From: an uncultured Roseibium sp.
Lineage (GTDB): Bacteria > Pseudomonadota > Alphaproteobacteria > Rhizobiales > Stappiaceae
Assembly: GCF_947499295.1 (NCBI RefSeq)
Contig: NZ_CANMNP010000001.1
Span: forward strand, 620,001-684,000
Length of the DNA: 64,000 nucleotides
Direction of reading: 5' to 3'
Positions 43,131-52,237 of the stretch are shown here, piece by piece. Each line of letters begins with the position of its first letter. Positions within the stretch are counted from its first letter, which is position 1. Made by a program: the position numbers and the translations under genes. A model generated the notes under the pieces. That model was not told the DNA's origin, did not search any database, and saw nothing but the letters and a program-made list of their open reading frames with translations.

Positions 43131-44780
43131 TCAGCGCGTCAACGGCTTGTACTTGATCCGGCGCGGGTCGGCGGCATGAGCACCAAGGCGGCGGACTTTG
43201 TCCTTCTCGTAGTCTTCAAAGTTTCCTTCGAACCATTCCACATGGCTGTCGCCTTCAAATGCCAGCATGTGTGTCGCCAGGCGGTCGAGGAACATACGAT
43301 CGTGCGAAATGACCACGGCGCAACCTGCATAGTTTTCAAGCGCATCCTCGAGGGCGGCAAGCGTCTCGGTGTCGAGGTCGTTGGTCGGCTCATCGAGCAG
43401 GAGCACGTTGGCCCCCTGTTTCAACACCTTGGCAAGGTGTACCCGGTTGCGTTGACCGCCTGACAGGTCTCCAACCTTGGCCTGTTGAGCCGGACCCTTG
43501 AAGTTGAAGGACGAGCAATAGGCACGAGAGTTGATCTCCTTGTCATCCAGGTAGATTACTTCAGCACCACCGGAAATCTCCTCCCAGACATTGTTGCCGG
43601 GATTGAGCGCATCGCGAGACTGGTCGACATACCCCAGATGCACGCTGTCACCGACGACCACCTCACCGTTGTCAGGCTTTTCCTGACCGGTCAGCATCTT
43701 GAACAGTGTCGACTTGCCGGCGCCATTGGGACCGATGACACCGACGATACCGCCGCGCGGCAGTTTGAACGACAGATCATCGATCAGAAGACGGTCTTCG
43801 AAACCTTTCGAGACATTCTTGACCTCGATGACATTGGCGCCGAGACGCTCACCCACCGGGATCAGAATCTGTTCGATTGATGGCATACGCTCTTCCTGAG
43901 CGCTGAGCAGATCATCAAAGGCCTTGATACGAGCCTTGGATTTGGTCTGGCGACCCTTCGGGCTCATACCCATCCATTCACGCTCGCGGGCAATCGCGCG
44001 TGAGCGGGCCATGTCCTCGCGGCCTTCCTGCTCCATACGCTTGGTCTTCTTCTCCAGGTAAGCGGAGTAGTTGCCCTCATAAGGAATACCGGAGCCGCGG
44101 TCGAGTTCCAGAATCCAGCCGGTCACATTGTCCAGGAAGTAGCGATCGTGGGTGATGATCAGGACGGATCCCTTGAATTCACGCAGATGCCGTTCAAGCC
44201 AGTGGACGGTTTCAGCGTCAAGGTGGTTCGTCGGCTCGTCAAGCAGAAGCAGGTCGGGTTCGGACAGGAGCAGCTGACACAGCGCGACACGGCGGCGCTC
44301 ACCACCGGAAAGATTTTCAACCGAAGCATCGGAGGGCGGACAGCGCAAAGCTTCCATCGCCATTTCAACCTGGCTTTCCAGGTTCCACAGGTCCTGGGCG
44401 TCAATCTCGTCCTGAAGCTGAGCGCCCTCATCCGCGGTTTCCTCGGAGTAGTTCATCATCAGTTCGTTGTAGCGGTCGAGTTTCGCCTGTTTGTGAGCGA
44501 CACCTTCCATGACGTTTTCCATCACGGTCTTGGTTTCGTCCAGTTTGGGCTCCTGCGGCAGATAGCCGACTTTGGCACCCTCTGCAGCCCAGGCCTCACC
44601 GGAATACTCCTTGTCGAGACCGGCCATGATCTTCAACAGAGTCGACTTACCGGCCCCGTTCGGCCCCAGGATGCCGATCTTGGCGTCCGGGTAGAAACTG
44701 AGATGGATGTTGTCGAGCACTTTCTTGTTGTTATAGGCCTTGGAGAGGCCATGCATGTGATAGATGAACTGGCGCGCCAT
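43131..44780 (-). CDS. ettA: Energy-dependent translational throttle protein EttA (ABC-F)
   Basis: ABC-F ATPase of 549 aa from ATG at 44780 (MARQFIYHMHGLSK, the usual EttA start). Two ATPase domains: Walker A GPNGAGKST in both, signatures LSGGERRRV and LSGGQRNRV, Walker B LLLLDEPTNHLD and LLLDEPTNDLD. The inter-domain linker contains GMSPKGRQTKSKARI. No transmembrane part. EttA binds the ribosomal E site and gates the first elongation cycles according to the ATP/ADP ratio. Length and all motifs are normal. A clear terminator follows. Confidence 0.97.
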   Translation of the reverse strand: MARQFIYHMHGLSKAYNNKKVLDNIHLSFYPDAKIGILGPNGAGKSTLLKIMAGLDKEYSGEAWAAEGAKVGYLPQEPKLDETKTVMENVMEGVAHKQAKLDRYNELMMNYSEETADEGAQLQDEIDAQDLWNLESQVEMAMEALRCPPSDASVENLSGGERRRVALCQLLLSEPDLLLLDEPTNHLDAETVHWLERHLREFKGSVLIITHDRYFLDNVTGWILELDRGSGIPYEGNYSAYLEKKTKRMEQEGREDMARSRAIAREREWMGMSPKGRQTKSKARIKAFDDLLSAQEERMPSIEQILIPVGERLGANVIEVKNVSKGFEDRLLIDDLSFKLPRGGIVGVIGPNGAGKSTLFKMLTGQEKPDNGEVVVGDSVHLGYVDQSRDALNPGNNVWEEISGGAEVIYLDDKEINSRAYCSSFNFKGPAQQAKVGDLSGGQRNRVHLAKVLKQGANVLLLDEPTNDLDTETLAALEDALENYAGCAVVISHDRMFLDRLATHMLAFEGDSHVEWFEGNFEDYEKDKVRRLGAHAADPRRIKYKPLTR

Positions 44781-44962
44781 GGGGCTCCGCTTCTCCACTT
44801 TCGAAAACTGACGGGAATCTTTGGAATTCTGCCGGGTCTTTTAGGGGAGTTTTGACCGTGGGGCAATGGGGGCAATTGCCTGCCTCGGTGCAATCAGTTT
44901 CCAGTCCCATCATCTCAAGTATCGACCACTCGGCGCACAGGCGCTTGAACGCCGAAATCGTT

Positions 44963-45943
44963 CTAGGTTCTTGGTAGTGATTGCAACCACTTAGGTTCCA
45001 GTCCCGGCTTGCACCGTTTGCTTGAATTCACTGTCAGACCGGTCCTAATCTTCAACGTTTCGGGCGTTTTCACTTCCCAAGCGAGGCCCAACCTTTCCAG
45101 CGTTGTCACCAGCCACCAGCCCGGATCGGTCTGACCCGGCAAAATGCCCAGCTTCGCAGAACTCGGAAACGCGTGATGATTTTCGTGGAATGCTTCCCCG
45201 AATGTGAGGAAGCCAAGCTTGGGCAGATTGTAGCCTTGAACGCAGGCGCCTTTGACGTAAAGCAGGTGGTCTTTGGGTTGATGCGCATAATAGCCCACCA
45301 ACCAGTGACCGATGAGAGACACCGAGACCCGAACGCAAACGCCCCAGACAACAAAAGGCAACCCGCCCAGAAGGTAAAGCGGCACGGCAACGACGAACTG
45401 CTGAGCCATCCAGGTAGCCTCAACACGCCGGTAAAACGGATCATGTGCGACCTCGTCCTCGATCTTGAATTGAGGCTCTTGCTTCAGGTGTATGCCACAA
45501 CAAAGCTGCAACCAGGCGTCTTTCCAGAAACCAGACCGGTGGGAAAAGAAGTCGTGACACCCTGACTGGCGCTGGCCCCAGTCCCTGAAATCATGAAGCC
45601 GGATCATACCAAACGGACCAGCCATACCAACCAGGACACCCAGATAGACAAGCAGTCTCTCGATGTTCTTGTAGGTCCTGAAGGACCGGTGGATCAGAAG
45701 CCGATGCATACCGACCGAATGGCCACCGCAAATGGTGATGGCCGTCAGGACGACAAAGACTGCGACAGCAGCGGGCGTTGCTGTAAATGGCCCCGCAAAC
45801 AGTGCTATCGCGGTCATGCCACCAATCCAGAGAGCTTTGACGGGCTTGAAGACGACTTCACCTTCCAGCGGATTGGCTCCGCATTCGGAAGACACACGTT
45901 CCGTAGAGATGGTATTCACCGAATGATGTGGAACTGCAGACAT
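44963..45943 (-). CDS. Acyl-CoA/fatty-acid desaturase (membrane di-iron family)
   Basis: Protein of 326 aa from ATG at 45943 (GGAGGG seven bases upstream); a longer frame to 46051 runs into the operator region. Four hydrophobic helices in pairs. His box 1 is HRLLIH and box 3 is HENHH, as in stearoyl-CoA-type desaturases. The usual box 2 (HRxHH) is replaced by LHDFRDWGQRQSGCHDFFSH, a variant I believe is shared by a subfamily. Extra histidines lie in GHWLVGYYAH. It would desaturate membrane acyl chains. It is divergent from an ArsR-type gene with two palindromic sites between them, which suggests repression by that regulator. Confidence 0.85.
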   Translation of the reverse strand: MSAVPHHSVNTISTERVSSECGANPLEGEVVFKPVKALWIGGMTAIALFAGPFTATPAAVAVFVVLTAITICGGHSVGMHRLLIHRSFRTYKNIERLLVYLGVLVGMAGPFGMIRLHDFRDWGQRQSGCHDFFSHRSGFWKDAWLQLCCGIHLKQEPQFKIEDEVAHDPFYRRVEATWMAQQFVVAVPLYLLGGLPFVVWGVCVRVSVSLIGHWLVGYYAHQPKDHLLYVKGACVQGYNLPKLGFLTFGEAFHENHHAFPSSAKLGILPGQTDPGWWLVTTLERLGLAWEVKTPETLKIRTGLTVNSSKRCKPGLEPKWLQSLPRT

Positions 45944-46074
45944 GGTACTTCCCTCCGGTCCGAACGGTGGACACAGGTTCTTGTCTTCCGAAGGCCTCTT
46001 CGAAAACATGGTGGATTGGATGACAGCGGGACCGCCGGAACCGACGAACACTTGCCTTTAGCGCTGTTGTTCAC

Positions 46075-46096
46075 TATTTAGGCTGTAAGCTAAATA
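46075..46096. promoter_or_regulatory. Palindromic site TATTTAG-N8-CTAAATA
   Basis: Exact 7-bp inverted repeat between the desaturase and ArsR genes. Its centre is 34 bp, about three helical turns, from that of a second palindrome at 46109-46130, and both carry TTAG/CTAA half-sites. This suggests paired operators. Confidence 0.55.
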
Positions 46097-46108
46097 CCAT
46101 CAGTTAGA

Positions 46109-46130
46109 TAATTAGGCAATCACCTAATTA
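46109..46130. promoter_or_regulatory. Palindromic site TAATTAGG-N6-CCTAATTA
   Basis: Exact 8-bp inverted repeat, 34 bp before the ArsR-type start. It is the stronger of two related palindromes and fits a winged-helix dimer operator controlling both divergent genes. Confidence 0.65.
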
Positions 46131-46164
46131 CTGATTTTTATGCATTGCATCGGAGCGCGACGAC

Positions 46165-46518
46165 ATGAGCGACCTGCAAGACTCTCTAAACGCTGCAGAA
46201 ACCGGCGGGATTCAGAAAATCTTCGAAGCGCTTGCCTCTGCGCCACGCCGCAAGATCTTGGCCTATCTGTCACACAGCTCGTTGACCGCCGGAGAAATCG
46301 CCGACCGCTTTGACATGTCGAAACCGTCGATCTCCCAGCATCTCGGCGTTCTGGAAAGTGCTGGACTGGTGCACAAGGAAAAGCGCGGTCAATACGTGCA
46401 TTATTCGATTGTGCAGGAGAGCCTGACCAACACGTTGAACAGCTATGTTCAAGAGGTCTGCCCAGTTGCAAGGCCACTCAAGAAAGAAAGCGCGGCGCTT
46501 AAGGGCGGCTCTGAATAG
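46165..46518 (+). CDS. ArsR/SmtB-family regulator (SdpR-like, no metal site)
   Basis: Protein of 117 aa. The winged HTH is clear: IFEALASAPRRKILAYLSHSSLTAGEIADRF and MSKPSISQHLGVLESAGLVHKEKRGQYVHYSI. The ArsR metal-binding Cys box is absent (only one Cys, near residue 96), so this is a non-metal member like SdpR or PaaX-like autorepressors. It is divergent from the desaturase gene with two palindromes between. It may link membrane-lipid desaturation to a physical or metabolic signal. Confidence 0.92.
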   Translation: MSDLQDSLNAAETGGIQKIFEALASAPRRKILAYLSHSSLTAGEIADRFDMSKPSISQHLGVLESAGLVHKEKRGQYVHYSIVQESLTNTLNSYVQEVCPVARPLKKESAALKGGSE

Positions 46519-46726
46519 AGTGACACTTAGCCTTCGCTCCCTCGCATTACCCTTATAATCCGGCAACACAGTTTTTTAGGTTTCGGCAATTCAAGCCGAA
46601 CGCCTGCAATGGATAAAAACAAACTGGTCTCTCAGGGCAAACCATTTGATGCCCACCAAGGCTTTCTTGCTATAAGCCTAAATCGTATGGTCTGCGCCAC
46701 TCGTTCTTTTTCCAAATGGATTTCCC

Positions 46727-47680
46727 ATGACCGCCATCGACATTCTCCTTCCCCGTCCAACCTTGCCTATTGTCGAGGAGCAACTGGATGCAGCTTTTAC
46801 GGTGCATCGGCCCTACAAGGCCGAAGATCCGGAAGCCATGCTGCGTGAACTGGGTAACAAAATCCGTGGGGTTGCCATGGCGTTTGGCACGATCGACGCA
46901 CAGTTGCTGACGAAGATCCCGAATGTTGAAATCGTCTCCAGTCTCGGGGTCGGATACGACCACATCAACATCCCAGACTGCAAGGCAGCAAATGTGATGG
47001 TGACACATACCCCGGACGTACTGTCCGATGAGGTCGCCGATACCGCCATCGGGCTGATGATCATGACGATCAGGGAACTCGGACAGGCCGAACAATGGGT
47101 GCGGCAGGGAAACTGGGTTTCAAAAGGCCCCTACCCTCTTACTCAGGCTACACTGCGCGGGCGTACACTCGGGGTGTTCGGATTGGGCCGCATCGGCAAG
47201 GAAATCGCCACGCGCGCGGAAGCCTTTGGCATGTCCATCCGCTACCACGGACGGAACCAGCAAAAGGACGTTGCCTATCCCTATGACGCCAGTCTGGAAG
47301 ATCTGGCCGAGGCTTGCGACACACTGATGGTGGTCGCCCCGGGAGGTGCTGCCACCGAACATGCGGTCAATGCCAGGGTGCTGGAAAAACTGGGCCCTGA
47401 TGGCATCGTCCTCAATATCGGTCGGGGCAGTGTCATTGACGAAGCCGCTTTGATCGAGGCTCTTGATAAAGGTACGATTTACGGGGCCGGTCTTGATGTC
47501 TTCGAATATGAGCCGCAAGTGCCTGAAGCCCTGTTGAAGCTGCCGCGCGTCACTTTGCTGCCTCATGTGGGTTCGGCTTCGCAAGCAACGCGCAACGCAA
47601 TGGGTCAGCTTGTCGTCGACAACCTGACCAGCTGGTTCAAGTCCGGCAAGGCGGTTACGCCGGTGCCCGAGATGCGTTGA
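46727..47680 (+). CDS. D-isomer 2-hydroxyacid dehydrogenase (hydroxypyruvate/glyoxylate reductase type)
   Basis: Protein of 317 aa, normal for the family. N-terminal substrate domain with SSLGVGYDHIN. NAD(P) domain with GVFGLGRIGKEIA, then NIGRGSVIDE with catalytic Arg nearby (the R of GRGS is near the active Arg position), GLDVFEYEP (Glu) and LLPHVGSAS (His). The residue after strand 2 is HGRNQQ, lacking Asp, with an Arg, which points to NADPH. Glyoxylate or hydroxypyruvate reduction is the likely reaction. Confidence 0.92.
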   Translation: MTAIDILLPRPTLPIVEEQLDAAFTVHRPYKAEDPEAMLRELGNKIRGVAMAFGTIDAQLLTKIPNVEIVSSLGVGYDHINIPDCKAANVMVTHTPDVLSDEVADTAIGLMIMTIRELGQAEQWVRQGNWVSKGPYPLTQATLRGRTLGVFGLGRIGKEIATRAEAFGMSIRYHGRNQQKDVAYPYDASLEDLAEACDTLMVVAPGGAATEHAVNARVLEKLGPDGIVLNIGRGSVIDEAALIEALDKGTIYGAGLDVFEYEPQVPEALLKLPRVTLLPHVGSASQATRNAMGQLVVDNLTSWFKSGKAVTPVPEMR

Positions 47681-47828
47681 CAAGACGACAATCGATTTTA
47701 TTGCCTTTTCAAGACCTTGGGAATTGGAGCAGACTTCAAACCTTACTTATGGTAATCTTACGTCCTTTCAGAAATGACAATTCAACTGACCGTTTCGCGG
47801 CCACATTTGTTTGGATTGGACTTAATAG

Positions 47829-48953
47829 ATGGCCGAAGTCGACGATGATGCCCTTCCTGCGAGTGTAAAACTTGTTGATTGCCTGCCTGACTTGGACAAT
47901 CTCCTGAACCGCCACATTTCCAGTGCGCGTTGGGATGGTATTACCGGCGAAGAATTGGTCGAATATATATTCGATTTATTTGGGGACGCGCCCAACATCG
48001 ACGCCCCAATCGAAACCTGGATCAAGAGTAACCTTCCAAAGGCGACTCCCGGAACACCCGGTAAACAGTTTCAGGCCGACCCCAAGAAAACAAAGTACAG
48101 AAACACTCTAAAAGCCGGTTCCAACAGCATGGCTTCGATCATCCTGTGTAATCGCATATTGATGGGCGGAGACAAGGTCGGCCACTTCTTTCAGCTTGGC
48201 TACCGGATTTACCACCGGAAGAAAGGTAACAATCCAACCCACACCCGCGAAGTTATAGAAGATCAGTCGATTGCTGCATGGCGGGCCTACAAAAATTATG
48301 AGTTTGGAAAAATTTCCGACGCGATCCTGGACGGAGGAGCGCGCATTATCGCCCGAAAGACGGGGGTAACATCGCCTCCAAAATTCGTTCAGACCCAATG
48401 GAACCATGGCAAAGAAATGGGTTCGTTTGGAATTCGTGCGACCGGTGTCTATTCACCAGCTGACATTGCCGCCAACAACGCCGGCGCAAGATTTTATACT
48501 GACCTTGCCAAGCTCAAAGGCGGCAAGATTTCACTCGCAAGATACATTGACCGTACATGGAATGAATCGGTCAACTGCAACAAATACGCGGCGAACGTCG
48601 GCACGCGCGTATGGGAGAACCTGCTCCTGCACCGGAATTGGGTGTTGCAGATGGACACTGCTTCCCACGACCGAAAGGTGCACGCAAATTGCACGTTTTT
48701 GAAGAAGGCCAATACATTCGAGGCCGCTTTGAGCATCCTCGGCAAACCCCCGGAAGGGTCGTTGACCCTTTCACCAGTTTACAAGAAAGACGCCAAAGGC
48801 CTCATCGAAGGTATCACGCTAAGCGGTCCCTGGTCTTACAAAGGCGAAAGCGGCCTGATGACTATCAAGTCCTCGAGAGAATGCTGGATCAAAGGCACTT
48901 GGGGAACAGGACAATCCAACCAAAACGGTGGAGACTGTCTGCTTTTTATGTAA
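47829..48953 (+). CDS. Conserved-looking protein of unknown function
   Basis: Protein of 374 aa, no signal peptide or membrane helix. Two striking segments: GGDKVGHFFQLGYRIY (113-128) and YSPADIAANNAGARFYTDL (208-226). The Asp, His, Phe and Asn residues look conserved-site-like. Six Cys lie in the second half and at the end (VNCNKY, HANCTF, RECW, GDCLLFM). The last 70 residues are beta-rich with Gly/Trp. I cannot name a family. It is downstream of the 2-hydroxyacid dehydrogenase by 148 bp; the ribosome site is weak. Confidence 0.65.
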   Translation: MAEVDDDALPASVKLVDCLPDLDNLLNRHISSARWDGITGEELVEYIFDLFGDAPNIDAPIETWIKSNLPKATPGTPGKQFQADPKKTKYRNTLKAGSNSMASIILCNRILMGGDKVGHFFQLGYRIYHRKKGNNPTHTREVIEDQSIAAWRAYKNYEFGKISDAILDGGARIIARKTGVTSPPKFVQTQWNHGKEMGSFGIRATGVYSPADIAANNAGARFYTDLAKLKGGKISLARYIDRTWNESVNCNKYAANVGTRVWENLLLHRNWVLQMDTASHDRKVHANCTFLKKANTFEAALSILGKPPEGSLTLSPVYKKDAKGLIEGITLSGPWSYKGESGLMTIKSSRECWIKGTWGTGQSNQNGGDCLLFM

Positions 48954-49044
48954 AACGTGACAGAAGAAACGTGCTCGCCAGGCGCTACGGTAACAGCCTT
49001 GCGAAGAGGGCAGCCCAGCTTCCAGATATTTTTCAAAAATTGAT

Positions 49045-49407
49045 CTAATTTGCGCGGGACTGCTCTTCAACCGGGCACCGGAAGGGCGTGAAAGTGCTGC
49101 CCATGTTTGCGCTCACGCTCATCATGATCATCAGATCGGCGAAAGCGAAATCCGCTTCCGTCCTCGGGCAGGCAGGCTTGTTTGAAAGACAGCCTGCCTC
49201 GATGAAGGCATTGCTGTCTTTCAGGAATTCAGGCGTCAAATTCGGCTCACCGATTGAGGCCAAGGCCCGCGCCGACATCTCTTGATAATGAGCGCAGTTC
49301 CGCTGCCGCCGTTCGTCCCGGCTTTCCGCCCACGCATCCGTGGCAACACCTGTTCCCAGGCAAGCAACCACACAAAACACCGGAATTGCTGACAAGAACC
49401 TGATCAC
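49045..49407 (-). CDS. Small exported protein of unknown function
   Basis: Protein of 120 aa from GTG at 49407 (GGAG eight bases upstream); ATG at 49437 would add ten residues before the signal peptide. The signal peptide is MIRFLSAIPVFCVVACLGTGVATDAWA. The mature part has four Cys (NCAHYQ, AGCLSN, PACPRT, FRCPVE) that could form two disulfides. No family was recognised. It sits 51 bp after the beta-lactamase stop on the same strand and may be co-transcribed. Confidence 0.65.
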   Translation of the reverse strand: MIRFLSAIPVFCVVACLGTGVATDAWAESRDERRQRNCAHYQEMSARALASIGEPNLTPEFLKDSNAFIEAGCLSNKPACPRTEADFAFADLMIMMSVSANMGSTFTPFRCPVEEQSRAN

Positions 49408-49458
49408 AACATGATCTCCAAGCGACAGCGGGAACATGAGCTTCGGCCTCCGAATGCC

Positions 49459-50352
49459 TTACGGTTTCAGAGCCGAGGCAACGGCGCGGCCGATATCGGC
49501 AATTGCCTGGTTGCGTGCCTTGAAAGAGGCCTGCGTCTCGGTGATATAGACCGCTACCACGACAGGAGCCCGGCCTTCCGGCCAGATGACGGCGATGTTG
49601 CTGCGCGATCCGTTCCCTCCTGCCCCGGTCTTGTCAGCCACCTTCCAATTTGCCGGCAACCCAGCTCTCAGCGTTGAATTCCCGACGCGATTGTCTTCAA
49701 GCCAGCTTTGCAGCTGTTTTTTTGCATCAGCGCTCAGAGCGTTTCCCAAAACCAGCTTTTGCAAAGTGGCGGCCGCAGCTGCCGGTGTCGTCGTATCCCG
49801 TTCATCTCCAGGCTGGCCATAATTCATCTCAGGCTCGCGTCTGTCGAGACGTGTGACGGTGTCTCCGATCCCGCGCAGGTAGCGGTTCAGTGCGTCAGGT
49901 CCACCGATATCGTCCAGAACAAGATTGGCCGCTGTATTGTCGCTTTTCGTCACGGTCGCCTCACAGAGCTCCAGAAGGGTCATACCATCGGTTCCAACCT
50001 TGGTTTCCGTGACTGGAGAATAGGATACGAGATCCGATCCTCGGATCTCAACGCGTCTGGTGGGATCTGTTTCTCCAGCTTCCCCCTGATGCAACAACGC
50101 AGCACAAAGAAAAGTCTTGAATGTGCTGTTGAGCGGAAAACGCTCCTGCGCACGGTGTGTCCAGTTTTCTCCGGTCTGTCTGTCGACAACGACAACGCCA
50201 ATGCGTGCCGAAAGACGCGCCTGTGCATCCTTGACGGCTCTCTCGATCGGTGCAGGGTCGAATTCTGCTGCGGATGCCGCCTGGTGGTGACCTGTCACCC
50301 CAATGGCAACGAGTGACAATCCAAAGGCGGCGCGGCGAATAAGATGGTTCAT
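49459..50352 (-). CDS. bla: Class A beta-lactamase
   Basis: Serine beta-lactamase of 297 aa with signal peptide (cleavage near AASAAEFD). All class A elements are present: Ser76-T-F-Lys79 (Ambler 70-73), SDN at 137-139 (Ambler 130-132), Glu173 in REPEMN (Ambler 166), and KTGAGGNGSRSN at 241-252 (Ambler 234-246, including Arg244). Cys82 and Cys130 match the TEM-type 77-123 disulfide. It should hydrolyse penicillins and perhaps early cephalosporins; the spectrum cannot be read. It is divergent from an AmpR-like LysR gene, the arrangement of inducible chromosomal enzymes. No mobile element flanks it, so it looks intrinsic. Confidence 0.96.
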   Translation of the reverse strand: MNHLIRRAAFGLSLVAIGVTGHHQAASAAEFDPAPIERAVKDAQARLSARIGVVVVDRQTGENWTHRAQERFPLNSTFKTFLCAALLHQGEAGETDPTRRVEIRGSDLVSYSPVTETKVGTDGMTLLELCEATVTKSDNTAANLVLDDIGGPDALNRYLRGIGDTVTRLDRREPEMNYGQPGDERDTTTPAAAAATLQKLVLGNALSADAKKQLQSWLEDNRVGNSTLRAGLPANWKVADKTGAGGNGSRSNIAVIWPEGRAPVVVAVYITETQASFKARNQAIADIGRAVASALKP

Positions 50353-50529
50353 CGGTAAAACTCTAAGATTTCGGGTTGTGTTTCGGACTTCCTATGCGCG
50401 CCCCAAAGCACTGTCTGTCCGGCAAGGTCTCTACGATGCCTCAGCAATAGACATCAAACAAACGATGATTTATGACGTCTGACATGAGAAAAACTTAGTC
50501 ACCTGGAGGCCAATATCGATATTTCACAA

Positions 50530-51399
50530 TTGCCTCTCAACGCTCTCAGGGCATTCGAGGCTTCCGCCAGGCTGCAGAGTTTCACAAGGGCGGGGCTGGA
50601 ACTTCGTGTCTCTCAGACTGCCATCAGCCACCAGGTGAAAGCGCTGGAAGAACGGCTTGGCGTTGAACTCTTTGAGCGTTTGCCCCGGGGTGTGAACCTG
50701 ACAGAAGAAGGTCAGGCTCTTGTACCTGTCCTGAGCGATGCGTTCCGCCGCATGAGTGCCACCCTCAAAAGGTTCGAGGACGGCAACTTTCGCGAAGTGC
50801 TGACGCTTGGCATTGTCGGAACATTTGCCACCGGATGGCTGTTACCCCGCCTGGAGGCCTTCTCGGCGGCCAATCCGCAGATCGATTTGCGACTGCGGAC
50901 CAACAACAACCGCGCCGACATTCTGGCTGACGGTCTGGACTGTTTCATCCGCTTTGGAGACGGGGCCTGGCACGGCACGAATGCAGTCAGGCTGATGTCG
51001 GCATCAATGTCGCCTGTCTGCTCTCCCGCAACAGCAAAGCGCGTTGAGGCGCCCGGTGATCTAGCTGACTTTCCGCTATTGAGATCCTATCGGATTGATG
51101 AATGGGCATTGTGGTTCCAGGCTGTCTGCCTGCCTCCGCCCAGAACACGGGGCTGGATGTTCGATTCATCCCTGACCATGGTTGAGGCCGTTGCTCAAAA
51201 CGCGGGTGTCGGGCTTGTCCCGGTCGGAATGTTTCTCTCCGATCTTAGAAGCGGCCGCATCGTTCAACCCTTTCAGGCAAGCGTCAGCACTGGCAGCTAC
51301 TGGCTCACCTGGCTGAAGTCGCGTGAGGAAACGGGCGCCATGCAAAAATTCCGGCACTGGCTGGAAACCGAAACGAAGTCCGAAAACGCCCAGGACTAA
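50530..51399 (+). CDS. ampR: AmpR-like LysR-family regulator of the beta-lactamase
   Basis: LysR-type regulator of about 290 aa. The HTH follows the AmpR opening: LPLNALRAFEASARLQSFTRAG...VSQTAISHQVKALEERLG. A ligand domain follows (LRLRTNNNRADILADGLDCFIRFGDG). AmpR senses cell-wall muropeptides and activates the divergent beta-lactamase. The start is odd: no in-frame ATG or GTG exists after the stop at 50485. TTG at 50530 is the first common codon but lies 20 bases after a strong GGAGG (50505-50509). ATC at 50515 or ATT at 50521 fit that site better, and CTG at 50503 overlaps it. Confidence 0.92.
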   Translation: MPLNALRAFEASARLQSFTRAGLELRVSQTAISHQVKALEERLGVELFERLPRGVNLTEEGQALVPVLSDAFRRMSATLKRFEDGNFREVLTLGIVGTFATGWLLPRLEAFSAANPQIDLRLRTNNNRADILADGLDCFIRFGDGAWHGTNAVRLMSASMSPVCSPATAKRVEAPGDLADFPLLRSYRIDEWALWFQAVCLPPPRTRGWMFDSSLTMVEAVAQNAGVGLVPVGMFLSDLRSGRIVQPFQASVSTGSYWLTWLKSREETGAMQKFRHWLETETKSENAQD

Positions 51400-52118
51400 G
51401 CCTTGCGGCCGATGACCATTTCCCGTTTACCAGCGAAACCGCTTGTCTTTTCAATCAGAAATCCGGCGGCCTGCAAGTTCCGCCGAACCCAGCCCGCAGC
51501 CGTATAGGTGGCCAAGGTCCCCTCAGGAGCGGTCAGGTCGGCCGCAGACCTCAATAGATCCGCATCCCAAAGTTCCGGATTGCGCGCCGGGCTGAAGCCA
51601 TCAAGAAACCAGGCATCGACAAGTGGAATGACAATACTGGTCGTATCGGCAGCCTGAGTTTCAGGCTTCAGGTCCTTGATCAACTCCCGGGCATCTCCCA
51701 CGCCCAGGACCAGGTTTGCTCCGGCAACCCTGAACTGCGACCAACCGGCACATGGCTGCCAATATTCAATAAGTTCATTTGCCAGATCGCCAAGCTCGGG
51801 AAACGCGCTGAGAGCCTTTGCAAGCTGATCGGGTGTCATGGGAAAAAGCTCAAACGACACGAAGGTTAATTCCGGCGGGTTTTCAAGGGTCCGCCAAGCT
51901 GCGATGGCAGTCAGAAAATTAAGTCCCGTACCGAAGCCGAATTCCGCAATGGTGAAAGCAGTCGTCGTCGCAAAACGATCAGGCAGCTGGTTTCCGGCCA
52001 GAAAGACATGGCGCGTTTCAGCCAAGCCACCAGCCTTGGAGAAATAGGTATCTTCAAATCCCAATGCTTTCGGGACATCTCCGTCCAGCCATTGCAGTTC
52101 AGGTGGATTTGTCGACAT
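51396..52118 (-). CDS. mnmD: tRNA 5-methylaminomethyl-2-thiouridine methyltransferase MnmD
   Basis: Protein of 240 aa matching the methyltransferase half of MnmC: FEDTYFSKAGGLAETRHVFLAGN, then the SAM motif IAEFGFGTGLNFL and VDAWFLDGFSPARNPELW. It performs the last methyl transfer in forming mnm5s2U at the tRNA wobble position. In E. coli this is fused to the FAD domain; here it stands alone and an FAD oxidoreductase is divergent. Its stop overlaps the AmpR-like stop in a convergent arrangement. Confidence 0.92.
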   Translation of the reverse strand: MSTNPPELQWLDGDVPKALGFEDTYFSKAGGLAETRHVFLAGNQLPDRFATTTAFTIAEFGFGTGLNFLTAIAAWRTLENPPELTFVSFELFPMTPDQLAKALSAFPELGDLANELIEYWQPCAGWSQFRVAGANLVLGVGDARELIKDLKPETQAADTTSIVIPLVDAWFLDGFSPARNPELWDADLLRSAADLTAPEGTLATYTAAGWVRRNLQAAGFLIEKTSGFAGKREMVIGRKA

Positions 52119-52237
52119 ATCTCTTCACATCAATTGGTTACGGTCAGCGACGGGCTTCACATTCGCCGCAATTGCCATTGCCTGACGCTTCTCATATGAG
52201 AGCTGGAAGGCTCAATCAACCAGCAAGGTTTTCCAAA

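Noticed and set aside
49459..51399. Beta-lactamase/AmpR pair as an acquired resistance cassette
   Set aside because: No transposase, integron site or composition shift flanks it; the divergent AmpR-type layout is that of an intrinsic chromosomal enzyme.
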